In this document: one piece after another, positions 54,777 through 63,920 of the stretch
Numbering within the stretch: the stretch's first letter is position 1
Layout of the letters: each line of letters begins with the position of its first letter
Origin: Bordetella parapertussis
GTDB taxonomy: Bacteria > Pseudomonadota > Gammaproteobacteria > Burkholderiales > Burkholderiaceae_B
Reading direction: 5' to 3'
DNA: 64,000 nt
NCBI GenBank assembly: GCA_945903445.1
Contig: CAMDNZ010000015.1
Location: 5,907-69,906, forward strand
Program-made: the position numbers and the translations under genes
The notes under the pieces: generated by a model
What the model was told of the DNA's origin: nothing
The model's database searches: none
What the model saw: only the letters and a program-made list of their open reading frames with translations

Positions 54777-55660
54777 ACGTTTCGATTAATGCCGGTGCGC
54801 CTGACGCTAACACGACCGCACCCGTTACGGGCAGCACCAGCACAGGTACAAGTATAAACACAAGCCCGGGCACGCTTAGTGCAAGCGATAGTCATTTGCT
54901 CGATGCCGCTTTGCATCTATCGGTCATCATCATCGTCAAGAACGAAGCACGTCATATCGAGGCCTGCCTCGATTCGGTGGCGTTTGCCGATGAGTGGGTG
55001 GTCGTCGATAGCGGCAGCACCGACGATACCGTCGAACGTGCCGAGCGCTGGGGCGCACGCGTCGTGACCTACCCGGATTGGCCCGGTTTCGGCCCTCAAA
55101 AGAATCGGGCGCTGGATCTGGCGCAGGGCGAGTGGGTGTTGTCGATCGACGCCGACGAGCGTGTGACGCCGGCGTTGGCTGCCGAAATCCGCGCGGTACT
55201 GGCCGCGCCCCAATTGGATGCGTACGACATCCCGCGGTTGTCTTGGTTTTGCGGCAAACCCATTCGTCACAGCGGCTGGTGGCCCGATTACGTCTTACGC
55301 TTGTTTCGCCGCAAGAGCGGCCGATTCACCGACGCCACCGTGCATGAACGCGTGTTGGTGCCAGGAGAAGTCGGTCAACTGCAAGCGCATTTCGAGCACG
55401 CTGCCTACGACACCCTCGATGCCTTGTTGGTCAAGATCAATCGCTATTCGACCGATGCCGCGCTCGCCATGCATCAGCGCGGTAAGCGCAGCGGTGTCGC
55501 GGGTGTGCTGGGTCATGCGTTCTGGACTTTCATTCGCCTCTACATTATTCGGCGAGGTTTTCTGGATGGGCGTCACGGCTTAGTGTTGGCAGTCGCAGCC
55601 TCGGCCGGTAGTTTCTTTCGCTACGCCAAGCTGATGTTCTTGAACTCGCGTAAGCCTTGA
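54773..55660 (+). CDS. Family 2 glycosyltransferase, WaaE/KdtX type (LPS core)
   Basis: Adds a sugar to the LPS inner core. The family 2 start is LSVIIIVKNEARHIEACLDS (about residue 48), with VVDSGSTDDTVERAERWGAR and SIDADERVTPAL holding the metal site; HERVLVPGEVGQL and a membrane-associated C-terminus fit WaaE. Reading from TTG 54773 gives 295 residues with a 45-residue Thr/Ser-rich leader unlike the family; TTG at 54893 would remove most of it. It overlaps dnaE by 4 bases. Confidence 0.88.
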   Translation: MNVSINAGAPDANTTAPVTGSTSTGTSINTSPGTLSASDSHLLDAALHLSVIIIVKNEARHIEACLDSVAFADEWVVVDSGSTDDTVERAERWGARVVTYPDWPGFGPQKNRALDLAQGEWVLSIDADERVTPALAAEIRAVLAAPQLDAYDIPRLSWFCGKPIRHSGWWPDYVLRLFRRKSGRFTDATVHERVLVPGEVGQLQAHFEHAAYDTLDALLVKINRYSTDAALAMHQRGKRSGVAGVLGHAFWTFIRLYIIRRGFLDGRHGLVLAVAASAGSFFRYAKLMFLNSRKP

Positions 55661-55676
55661 GTAGATTCAGTCGTTT

Positions 55677-56984
55677 ATGCGAATTCTCTATACCAACTTT
55701 CATCGCGGACCTGCGCTCAATGGCCACGTGACCTATGTCATGGGTTTGGCGCGCGTCTTGGCTGCACGGCACCACATCGTGGTTGCATCGCCGGCCGGTA
55801 GCGGTCTGTTGCGCCAGGCGGAGGCCGAGCCAGGCATCGTCGCAGTGGCTCAGTCTTTCCCGAACCGGATTTTTCAGATTTTCGGCGCGGTACGCCAGCT
55901 TCGCCGCCTCATTCGGCGCGAGCACATCGAGATTATCCATGTGAATGGTTCAGGCGACCATCGTCTGGCTATCCTGGCGTGCCTCGGCTTGCGGCCTGCG
56001 CCGCGCATCGTCTACACCAAGCACAACGACTTGCCTGTCTCGCCCTGGACGGCACGATTGCGTATCTGGGGCGGCACCCATTATGTGATTGGCGTATGCG
56101 AATCGGTACGGGCCGCGTTGGCGCAAACCCCTTATGCGCGCGTGCCGCTAACGGGTATTCCGAATGGGGTAGACACTGCGTATTTCGATCGCGGTAACTT
56201 TCTGGCACAACCCGGCGCGCAGACCGAAGTCAGCGCATGGCGACGAGCGTGGGCACAGGACAGTGCCATCCCGGTTGGCGGTGCTCACGCCGAAGCTGAT
56301 GTCGATGCAATAACGCAGGTCGATTCAGATGTTGAAGCGGGTGCCCATGCCGCGCCGATCGATTCCTATGCAGGCGCGCAGGCCGGCATGGATTCGGGCA
56401 TTGCTGCACATGGCGACACAGACGCTGCTGCGGCTATTTTTGTGTTGGGCAGTCAGGCGGGAACTGCCGACTACAAAGGCTGGATGGACATGGTCGAAGC
56501 GGTGGCACGCCTGGACGAGCCGCTTCGTTCGCACGTCCGTATCGTATTGGCGGGCGCCTTGCCCAGTCGCGAGCAACGTGACGCCGTCATTCGATTGGGC
56601 ATCGCCCATCTGGTCCATTTCACGGGCCCCTTGGAAGACGTGCGATCTTTCGTGGCTGCGCTGGACGTCGGGTTCGTATTGTCGTGGCGCGAGACGATTT
56701 CTTTCGCGTGTCGCGAAATGATGGCCATGGGGGTGCCGGTCATCGTGTCCGACCACGGCGGGTTGCCGGAAAATATTCATGCTGGAGTAGATGGCTGGAT
56801 CGTCGCTTGTCGCGATATCGATGCGATTGTCGAATGCCTGCGCAAGCTGGCTGACCAGTCTGAAGACATTACCCGTGTGGCCGATGCGGCACGGGCGCGG
56901 GCGCAATCCGATTTCGGGCTCGCGCCCTACGTCGCAGCAACCGAGCGGGTCTACTATCGAGCCGTGGCGCGTTCCCACGGCTAA
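55677..56984 (+). CDS. Family 4 glycosyltransferase (LPS core)
   Basis: GT-B enzyme, 435 residues. The N-terminal lobe starts MRILYTNFHRGPALNGHVTY and has IIHVNGSGDHRLAILACLG. The C-terminal donor site includes FVLSWRETISFACREMMAMG and VSDHGGLPENI. Between the lobes, residues 196-252 (bases about 56262-56433) form an Ala/Asp/Gly-rich insertion, such as GGAHAEADVD and YAGAQAGMDSG, not expected in the family. It follows the WaaE-type gene by 16 bases. Confidence 0.88.
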   Translation: MRILYTNFHRGPALNGHVTYVMGLARVLAARHHIVVASPAGSGLLRQAEAEPGIVAVAQSFPNRIFQIFGAVRQLRRLIRREHIEIIHVNGSGDHRLAILACLGLRPAPRIVYTKHNDLPVSPWTARLRIWGGTHYVIGVCESVRAALAQTPYARVPLTGIPNGVDTAYFDRGNFLAQPGAQTEVSAWRRAWAQDSAIPVGGAHAEADVDAITQVDSDVEAGAHAAPIDSYAGAQAGMDSGIAAHGDTDAAAAIFVLGSQAGTADYKGWMDMVEAVARLDEPLRSHVRIVLAGALPSREQRDAVIRLGIAHLVHFTGPLEDVRSFVAALDVGFVLSWRETISFACREMMAMGVPVIVSDHGGLPENIHAGVDGWIVACRDIDAIVECLRKLADQSEDITRVADAARARAQSDFGLAPYVAATERVYYRAVARSHG

Positions 56985-56998
56985 ACTGGCGCGTTTCC

Positions 56999-57784
56999 AT
57001 GGCTAAGCCAATTCCTCTTCTGATGTACCACCAGATTGCCGAACCGCCCGGGCGAGGTAATCCCTATCGAGGCTTATGCGTCGCGCCCGAGCGCTTCGCT
57101 CGTCAAATGCACGTGCTGGCGCGTTTGGGCTGGACCGGGTTGTCGATAGACGCGTTGCTGCCCTACTTGAGGGGCGAGCGCCAGGGTAAGGTGTTTGGCA
57201 TTACTTTCGACGATGCTTATACCAACGTGCATACGCATGCTTTGCCGGTGCTGCAAACTTTGGGGTTTAAGGCGACCACCTATGTCGTGGCAGGCAAGCT
57301 GGGCGGCTCTAACGATTGGGACCATAGTCTGGGTATCGCTGCCAGCCGCCTGATGGATGTCGCAGCCTTACGTGAGTGGCTGGCCGCGGGGCAGGAAATT
57401 GGTTCCCATACCTACGATCATCTCAAGCTCGATAGTCTGTCTGCAAAAGAGGTGAGGCATCAACTGGTAGCGTCTCGACAAACGCTGGAAGATCGGTTCG
57501 GCAGGTCCGTATCGGGGTTTTGTTATCCCTACGGCGGATGGCGAGCGGATTTGAGCGAGGCGGTGGCTCGGGCGGGCTATGTTCACGCCACCACCACGCG
57601 TCATGGTCGCGCGCGAGTGGGGGCCGATTTGCTGGCTCTGCCGCGTGTGCACATCACTGCCGACACCGGAACATGGGGATTGCTCAAGCGGGTCTATACG
57701 GGCTATGAAGACCGGCGCGGCGCGGCCAAACTGCGGCGTGAGGTATCTCGTACTCAGCCGGACGGTATGGCAGATCGAACGTAG
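56999..57784 (+). CDS. Polysaccharide deacetylase
   Basis: NodB-type deacetylase, 261 residues, no clear signal peptide. It starts KPIPLLMYHQI, has the metal Asp pair in GITFDDAYTNVHTHALPVL and the zinc His motif EIGSHTYDHLKLD, and FCYPYGGWRADLSEAV later. In this setting it most likely deacetylates an N-acetylated sugar of the LPS core. It follows the glycosyltransferase by 14 bases. Confidence 0.9.
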   Translation: MAKPIPLLMYHQIAEPPGRGNPYRGLCVAPERFARQMHVLARLGWTGLSIDALLPYLRGERQGKVFGITFDDAYTNVHTHALPVLQTLGFKATTYVVAGKLGGSNDWDHSLGIAASRLMDVAALREWLAAGQEIGSHTYDHLKLDSLSAKEVRHQLVASRQTLEDRFGRSVSGFCYPYGGWRADLSEAVARAGYVHATTTRHGRARVGADLLALPRVHITADTGTWGLLKRVYTGYEDRRGAAKLRREVSRTQPDGMADRT

Positions 57785-57900
57785 TGTGCTCGGAGGATCG
57801 CAGTCAGCATGAGCGATGGCGCGGTGCAAGACTATTAACAGCGAACGATTTGGCGGATCACTGTTGGCGACCTGCAATTCCAAGTCTACGATTTTTGCGG

Positions 57901-58188
57901 TCAGACCAAAGCCGATGTGCTCAATTTTGGGGCTGTGAGACGTTCGAGCTCGCCCAGCCACGCAATAGCGTGGGTGCGATCGTTGCCACACATCTCGATG
58001 GACGCTTTTAGACCGCCACAAAATGCGGGACGTTCCGGTTGCCCGAACACCCGACATAAATTGGCATCGTCCAACTGCACGCAGCGGACACCCGCTGGTT
58101 TGCCATCGGGCATGCCGGGCAAGGGACTGGTTATCGACGGCGCAATACAACAGGCGCCGCAGCCAAGACGACACGACGGTGTTGTCAT
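57901..58188 (-). CDS. YkgJ-family cysteine cluster protein
   Basis: Small protein of 95 residues with a putative metal-binding cysteine cluster: CRLGCGACCIAP near the N-terminus, VRCVQLDDANLCRVFGQPER in the middle and FCGGLKASIEMC later. The spacing matches YkgJ-family proteins; their function is unknown. ATG at 58188 overlaps the ydcF-like stop by one base (TAATG). Confidence 0.87.
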   Translation of the reverse strand: MTTPSCRLGCGACCIAPSITSPLPGMPDGKPAGVRCVQLDDANLCRVFGQPERPAFCGGLKASIEMCGNDRTHAIAWLGELERLTAPKLSTSALV

Positions 58189-58946
58189 TAAATCCAGCCT
58201 CGTACCCAATACAGCAGGATCGCTGCGTACTCCTTGATGATGGAACGACTGGCGTCCAAGGCGCGCTCGTTGGGTACCCAAGCGGGTACTGAACCATCGT
58301 CGGGCAGCACGATCTGACGCGGTACGGCGGCCGGCGTCGCCGTCACCCCCTGCTTGCGAAACACGGCCATGGCGCGCGGCATATGCACCGCAGAAGTCAC
58401 CACCAGTACCGAACCGATCCCATGGGATTTCAGCACGTCCCGACTCAGCGCGGCATTCTCGTACGTGCTGCGGCTGGCGTTCTCCAGAATCAACGCGGAT
58501 TCGGGCACGCCCAATTGACGAATCGCGTGCGCCATGCCGCGCGCCTCGCTGACGTCGCCTTCCAATGCGCCGCCACTGAGCACGACCTTCGGTGCGCGTC
58601 CTGCTAGATAAAGTTCGCCCGCCCGATCGACCCGGGTCATCGCAGTGTGACGGTCGTAGGGCTCGAACCAGTTCGCGCGTGCGTTTGCAGTGTTGCCGCC
58701 TAGCACGACAATTGCATCGGCTTGGGTGGCCTGAGCGGGCGGCGGATTCGGATAATAGGTCTCCAACTTCCCCCCCAGCCAGACCGACGTGACGGGTAGC
58801 GACCAGGCCACCAGCCAAGCTGCGCCGACCAACATCACCACCCCGCCGGTCTTGCGCAATCGAAGGATAACCAACACCGCGCCGATCGCCACGAGTGTCA
58901 GGCACAGATTCAAGGGGATGATCAAATTGGAGAGAAATTCGGTCAT
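58188..58946 (-). CDS. YdcF-family (DUF218) membrane protein
   Basis: Protein of 252 residues with two N-terminal membrane helices (LIIPLNLCLTLVAIGAVLVI and VVMLVGAAWLVAWSLPVTSV). A DUF218 domain follows: ADAIVVLGGNTANAR, DRAGELYLAGRAPKVVLSGG, SRSTYENAALSRDVL and VLVVTSAVHMPRAMAVF. Related ElyC/SanA proteins act in envelope carrier-lipid metabolism. I chose ATG 58946. Confidence 0.88.
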   Translation of the reverse strand: MTEFLSNLIIPLNLCLTLVAIGAVLVILRLRKTGGVVMLVGAAWLVAWSLPVTSVWLGGKLETYYPNPPPAQATQADAIVVLGGNTANARANWFEPYDRHTAMTRVDRAGELYLAGRAPKVVLSGGALEGDVSEARGMAHAIRQLGVPESALILENASRSTYENAALSRDVLKSHGIGSVLVVTSAVHMPRAMAVFRKQGVTATPAAVPRQIVLPDDGSVPAWVPNERALDASRSIIKEYAAILLYWVRGWI

Positions 58947-58953
58947 AAGGCGT

Positions 58954-59928
58954 TCAGTCAGGGCGTTCAGTCTTGCGGGTGGAAATGTCAAATGCGGTTT
59001 CGACCACGTCTGTTACCGCAGGCCACTGGCCGTTCTCACCCAGGCAGTGGGCGTCGGGCGACCATGGCCCGGTACGGGCGGGCGAAGTCACGCCGAACAA
59101 GGTGAGTTGCCGGGCACCTGCTGCTGCGGCCAAATGCGAGACCCCGGAATCATTACACACTACAAGCCGCGCGGCTTGTGTCAACGCGGCAAACGCTCCG
59201 AGCGGCAACGGCGGCAAGGCGCGCGCACCGGGTGCATGTCGGCGTGCTTGATCGGCTTCAGAAGGGGGCACGCAATACGCCACAGCCAAGCCATGGTGCT
59301 CGAGCCGATTGGTCAGCTCGGCGAAATGCGGCCATACCTTTACTTTGCCTTTGTGCAAACCGGTCGCAGTGGGCGCGAGCAACACAAACGGCCGATCTGC
59401 CAAGCCAGCTTCTTCCAGGACGTGCCGCGCCTGTGCCCGCGCTTGATCGGTCAAACGCAGGTTCAGGCGTTCGGCCGGCCGATCGGCCAGAGCCTGTCCG
59501 CCCCAGGCGTTCACAGCCAGGCACCCCAACCGGTACCAGGATTCGACCGCATGCATGGGCGTCGAAGGCTTGTCGAACGGCCAACGCAGCAACGCGCTCC
59601 GTCCATCGTCGCGCCATCCGGCGCTCGCCACGCCAGCGAAACGAAATACGGCCGCGCTAGACAAGGAGTCCGGCAGCAGCAGGCCCGGTGAGTGTCGATC
59701 GTAACGCGATCGATGCCGAGCTACCGTCGCGCGGTCGGTCCATACCCGCCCGGACATCGGTAAAAAGCTCCGTATTGGCATACCGGCCAGAAGGTCGGCA
59801 GCCCAACGGCGAGCACACACATGCAGTCCGATGCCTGCGGCGTCCAGCGCGGCTAACAGGGGTAGTGACATGCAGACATCGCCGATCCAATTCGGCAGTC
59901 TGATATAGAGGGCGGCAGGTGAGGGCAT
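58954..59928 (-). CDS. Family 9 glycosyltransferase (heptosyltransferase type)
   Basis: GT-B enzyme of 324 residues resembling ADP-heptose:LPS heptosyltransferases. It begins AALYIRLPNWIGDVCMSLPL, has PFVLLAPTATGLHKGKVKVW in the donor domain and RLVVCNDSGVSHLAAAAGA, the family's diphosphate-binding loop, then LTLFGVTSPARTGPW. Exact sugar not known. The ATG is at 59928; the ydcF-like gene follows 7 bases after the stop. Confidence 0.88.
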   Translation of the reverse strand: MPSPAALYIRLPNWIGDVCMSLPLLAALDAAGIGLHVCARRWAADLLAGMPIRSFLPMSGRVWTDRATVARHRSRYDRHSPGLLLPDSLSSAAVFRFAGVASAGWRDDGRSALLRWPFDKPSTPMHAVESWYRLGCLAVNAWGGQALADRPAERLNLRLTDQARAQARHVLEEAGLADRPFVLLAPTATGLHKGKVKVWPHFAELTNRLEHHGLAVAYCVPPSEADQARRHAPGARALPPLPLGAFAALTQAARLVVCNDSGVSHLAAAAGARQLTLFGVTSPARTGPWSPDAHCLGENGQWPAVTDVVETAFDISTRKTERPD

Positions 59929-60016
59929 AAACCACAAGGGTGGGGGAAGCGAGAGAAGAATACCAAAACTGTCGGACCGGGGTTGAGGGCGACGGTACAA
60001 TCAGTGCCAGAACATT

Positions 60017-61816
60017 ATGGACAATCGAGTGAGCAAACAAACCAATTCTGCCCAGCGGATTGCTTCGGCGACAGCCGATCCAGTTCGCAACGATCTCTGG
60101 GCTCGCGTCTACGCCCGCGTGGGATCGCACTGGAGGGGTCTGATCGTCGCAGTGATATTGATGGCCGGTGCAGCGGCGACGCAGCCCACTTTGGCCGTCA
60201 TGATGAAGCCTTTGTTGGACGACGGTTTTGCGGGGGCCAAACCGCACTATCTTTGGCTATTGCCTTTGTCCGTGGTCGGTCTGATTACGCTGAGAGGGGT
60301 ATGCAACTTTTTTAGCGACTATTTATTGTCGTGGGTGGCCAACAACGTTCTATTGGGAATGCGGCGCGACATGTTCGAGCGGCTGTTGGGCATGCCCGAC
60401 AGCGAGTTCAAGCAGGGCGACTCGGGCCGTTTGCGAAATCGCTTCACTATTGACGCAGGCAACGTCACCGGTCTGGCAACCGAGGTCTTGACCGTTCTGG
60501 TGCGTGAGACTTTGGTCGTTATCGCACTGATCTGCGTGTTGTTGTATATGTCGTGGGTACTGACCCTGATCGTGCTGGTCATGCTGCCGGTGTCCACCGG
60601 CATCGCTCGCATTTTCTCGCGCCGCTTGCGCCGTATCAACCGCGACACTATCAACATGAATGCCGAGTTGACTCGCGTTCTGGGCGAAGGCATCGATGGC
60701 CAGCGCGTCATCAAGCTGTTCGACGGCTACGAATACGAGCGTGGCCGCTTCGACTATGTCAATAGCCGTCTGCGTCGTTATGCCATGCGTACGGCCACCG
60801 CCGACGCGGCGCTCACGCCACTCACGCAGATCTGCATCGCCATTTCGGTCGCTGTCGTCATTGCCGTGGCACTGGGGCAAGCCAATAGCAATGCGCTCAC
60901 CCCCGGCGGATTCGCCGCCTTTATGGCGGCTTTGGCGCAACTGTTCGATCCTATCAAACGTTTGACCAATGTCACGGCCAAGATGCAGCGCATGATGGTT
61001 GCAGCCGAAAGCGTCTTCACGCTCATCGATCAGCCTACCGAAGACGATCGTGGCACCAAACGGTTGCCACAGCCCATTCGCGGCAAGGTCGAATTCCGTC
61101 ATGTGCACCATCGTTTTCGCGATGCCGACCGGGACACCCTGGACGACATCAACGTCGTGGTCGAACCGGGCCAGACCGTGGCGCTGGTGGGACGGTCCGG
61201 CAGCGGCAAGACAACCTTGGTCAACATGCTGCCACGCTTCGTCCAGGCCAGCTCGGGTCAGATTCTGGTGGACGACCACGACATCTGCGATTTGCCCTTG
61301 CTAGACCTGCGTGCCCATTTGTCCCTGGTGAGCCAGGACGTCGTGCTGTTCGACGACACCATTGCGGCGAACGTGGGCTACGGTGCTTTGGGCAGTGCCA
61401 GCGACAGCCAAGTGCGCGATGCGCTGGCAGCGGCCAACCTGACCGATTTCGTCGATAGCTTGCCTCATGGCATTCACACCATCGTGGGAGAGAACGCCGC
61501 GCGTCTATCGGGTGGTCAACGTCAACGCTTGGCGATCGCTCGCGCCCTCATCAAAAATGCACCCATTCTGATTCTGGACGAGGCCACCTCGGCCTTGGAC
61601 AACGAATCCGAGCGTCAGGTGCAGGCTTCGCTCGAACGCCTGATGAAGGGGCGCACGACCCTAGTCATTGCGCACCGTTTGTCCACTGTGCAGAACGCCG
61701 ATCGCATTCTGGTGCTGGACGCCGGGAAAATTGTCGAAAACGGCAGTCACGAGGATCTCCTGGCGGCCGATGGACTGTACGCCTCGCTATATCGGATGCA
61801 GTTCCGCGAAACGTGA
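60017..61816 (+). CDS. msbA: Lipid A export ABC transporter MsbA
   Basis: Half-transporter of 599 residues that flips lipid A-core across the inner membrane. Six membrane helices are followed by an ATPase domain with Walker A GRSGSGKTTLVNMLPRF, signature RLSGGQRQRLAIARAL, Walker B ILILDEATSALDNESERQVQ and His VIAHRLSTV. It closes the LPS cluster; the glycosyltransferase and deacetylase genes upstream make the core it exports. Confidence 0.95.
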   Translation: MDNRVSKQTNSAQRIASATADPVRNDLWARVYARVGSHWRGLIVAVILMAGAAATQPTLAVMMKPLLDDGFAGAKPHYLWLLPLSVVGLITLRGVCNFFSDYLLSWVANNVLLGMRRDMFERLLGMPDSEFKQGDSGRLRNRFTIDAGNVTGLATEVLTVLVRETLVVIALICVLLYMSWVLTLIVLVMLPVSTGIARIFSRRLRRINRDTINMNAELTRVLGEGIDGQRVIKLFDGYEYERGRFDYVNSRLRRYAMRTATADAALTPLTQICIAISVAVVIAVALGQANSNALTPGGFAAFMAALAQLFDPIKRLTNVTAKMQRMMVAAESVFTLIDQPTEDDRGTKRLPQPIRGKVEFRHVHHRFRDADRDTLDDINVVVEPGQTVALVGRSGSGKTTLVNMLPRFVQASSGQILVDDHDICDLPLLDLRAHLSLVSQDVVLFDDTIAANVGYGALGSASDSQVRDALAAANLTDFVDSLPHGIHTIVGENAARLSGGQRQRLAIARALIKNAPILILDEATSALDNESERQVQASLERLMKGRTTLVIAHRLSTVQNADRILVLDAGKIVENGSHEDLLAADGLYASLYRMQFRET

Positions 61817-61829
61817 TTACGCCAGCCGC

Positions 61830-63419
61830 CTACACCAGAATGATGTCGTATTGTTCCTGGGTGTAGTGCGGCTCGACTTCTAGGCTGATCTGTTTGGTCA
61901 CGAAGTCGCCCAGCATGGCCAGATGTTGGCTTTCTTCTTCCAGGAACAGATCCACAACCTGCTGCGAGGCCAGGATCCGAAACTCACGTGGGTTGAACTG
62001 GCGCGCCTCGCGCAGTATTTCACGCAAGATTTCATAGCACACGCTGCGCGCAGTGCGTACGTGGCCGCGTGATTCGCACACTGGGCAGGATTCGCACAGT
62101 TGGTGTGCCAGCGAGTCGCGCGTCCGTTTGCGCGTCATTTCCACCAAGCCAAGCTGAGTGAACCCGTTGACCGTCACTCGGGTGCGATCGCGAGCCAGTG
62201 CTTTCTTCAATTCGGCTAACACCAGCTCGCGATGCTCGGTGTTCTCCATGTCGATGAAGTCCAAAATGACGATCCCGCCCAGATTGCGCAAGCGAAGCTG
62301 GCGTGAGATCGCTTGAGCCGCCTCGAGGTTGGTCTTGAAGATGGTGTCGTCGAAATTGCGGCCACCGACGAATCCGCCGGTGTTGACGTCCACCGTCGTT
62401 AACGCCTCGGTCTGATCGATGATCAAATAGCCACCGGACTTGAGATCGACGCGGCGTGATAGGGCTCGTTTGATCTCGTCATCGACGCCAGCGGTGTCGA
62501 ACAGTGGGCGATCGCCGCTGTAGTGCGTAATGCGATCGGTCAGCGCAGGCGTATAGCGTTGCGCCCAAGCGATGAGCTCGGCCGTTACTTTACGCGAATC
62601 TACCCGGATCGTGCCTGTCTGGGGGCCAGCCATGTCGCGCAGGACGCGCTGCGCCAGGGTGAGGTCGCGGTGCAGCACCGAGCCGGGTGGCAACTGCCGA
62701 GCGGCCGCCTGGATGGCATGCCACGACTTACGCAAATACGCGAGATCGGCGGTCAGTTCGTCGTCGGTTGCGCCTTCGGCCTGGGTGCGAACGATCACGC
62801 CGCCTTTCTCGTCGGCCGGCATTAGTTTTTGGAGTCGTTGGCGCAAGGACTGGCGTTCGTGTTCGTCATCGATGCGTTGCGACACGCCGATATGCGGGTC
62901 ATGCGGCAGATACACCAGCATTCTTCCGGCGATGCTGATCTGAGTCGAGAGTCGGGCGCCTTTGGTGCCCAGTGGATCCTTGATGATTTGCACCATCAGG
63001 GTTTGGCCCTCGAACAGCATTTTCTCGATGGGCGTGGGGGTGAGGCCCTGACTTCGTTCGTTGCGGTTCTCGCGCAAGTCAGCGATATGTATGAAGGCGG
63101 CCCGCTCGAGGCCAACTTCGACGAATGCGCTTTGCATGCCAGGAAGGACGCGCACCACCTTGCCCAGACAGATGTTGCCCACATGGCCGAGCTGAATGCT
63201 GCGCTCGACGTGCAGTTCCTGAACTGCGCCCTGCTCGGTAATGGCCACTCGGGTTTCGAAGGGGGTGACATTGATCAGAATGTCTTCCGCAGGCCGCCCC
63301 TGGCTCGAACTTGGCTGGGTAGGCAGCGTAGCCGAGGGTGATGAGGGAATCTCGGCCGCCGGTGTGGCGATGACGAGGGCAGGGGCCTGCGTGGATATCG
63401 AGGCGTTCTTTTGAGTCAT
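61830..63419 (-). CDS. rng: Ribonuclease G
   Basis: Endonuclease that matures 16S rRNA 5' ends and decays some mRNAs. The 529-residue protein starts with about 45 unusual residues rich in Ala/Ser/Pro, then EDILINVTPFETRVAITEQG and an S1 domain (LGHVGNICLGKVVRVLPGMQ). The catalytic aspartates lie in GGIVILDFIDMENTEHREL and the Zn-link is CESCPVCESRG. No long RNase E scaffold tail follows, so rng rather than rne. It converges with msbA (13 bases apart). Confidence 0.93.
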   Translation of the reverse strand: MTQKNASISTQAPALVIATPAAEIPSSPSATLPTQPSSSQGRPAEDILINVTPFETRVAITEQGAVQELHVERSIQLGHVGNICLGKVVRVLPGMQSAFVEVGLERAAFIHIADLRENRNERSQGLTPTPIEKMLFEGQTLMVQIIKDPLGTKGARLSTQISIAGRMLVYLPHDPHIGVSQRIDDEHERQSLRQRLQKLMPADEKGGVIVRTQAEGATDDELTADLAYLRKSWHAIQAAARQLPPGSVLHRDLTLAQRVLRDMAGPQTGTIRVDSRKVTAELIAWAQRYTPALTDRITHYSGDRPLFDTAGVDDEIKRALSRRVDLKSGGYLIIDQTEALTTVDVNTGGFVGGRNFDDTIFKTNLEAAQAISRQLRLRNLGGIVILDFIDMENTEHRELVLAELKKALARDRTRVTVNGFTQLGLVEMTRKRTRDSLAHQLCESCPVCESRGHVRTARSVCYEILREILREARQFNPREFRILASQQVVDLFLEEESQHLAMLGDFVTKQISLEVEPHYTQEQYDIILV

Positions 63420-63890
63420 AGTCTGGGGTCGGGCCGCAGGAAGTAGAGGCTTGCTTAGTCAGGCAAGCGAGCCCCTATCTTAATAGGTGTCGGAATGGTT
63501 GGGGCGCGGCGCGTGACAGCGAGGGGTTTCTAGCATGTGTGGGGCTTGACGACAGAGTACGTCCTGCCACAGGCTGCATCCTAAAGGACGATCTGCTTTC
63601 CAAGGCGTGGAAGGGCGCTTTGAAAAATACAGGGGCGCTTTCTAGTGAGGGGAGTACTGCGTGGCCTGTTTCTTGATGTAGATGGCCTCTACTTATAGAT
63701 AGCGAGTAGACAGTAGATTGTGAGGCGAATGGTCGATAGCAGGGTAGCCGCCAGCGCATAGCGCATAGCGCATAGAGCATAGAGCATAGAGCAGAGAACG
63801 GCTAAAAGGCAGTAAAGCAATGCAAGCCCATGGTCGCAAGCAGAGTCCCGCCGGTTTTCAGCTCTTTTTTAAAATATTCATGCCAATCGC
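63420..63890 (+). other. Long non-coding region upstream of rng
   Basis: About 470 bases with no supportable gene. It holds a small hairpin (GCTTGC near 63450 / GCAAGC near 63463), the heptamer repeat array, and a T-rich stretch (CTCTTTTTTAAAATATT near 63865) leading to the promoter at the right edge. The rng promoter should be in here, but I could not place it. Confidence 0.5.
63753..63794 (+). repeat. Tandem 7-bp repeat (six units)
   Basis: AGCGCAT three times, AGAGCAT twice, then AGAGCAG. The units are adjacent without spacers. It is a short tandem repeat of the kind that varies in copy number between strains. Confidence 0.85.
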
Positions 63891-63920
63891 TTGCAAAGGC
63901 GAAATTTGTTGTGCTATAGT
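63891..63920 (+). promoter_or_regulatory. Strong sigma-70-type promoter, possibly for an rRNA operon
   Basis: TTGCAA at 63891 and TATAGT at 63915 are 18 bases apart, with an AT-rich upstream region and a GC-rich stretch (CCGACTCGG) right after the -10. That discriminator is typical of stringently controlled promoters such as rrn. The transcript runs out of the window with no coding start seen in 80 bases. Confidence 0.6.

Noticed and set aside
63753..63794. CRISPR-like array
   Set aside because: Units are 7 bp, adjacent and without spacers; no cas genes are present.
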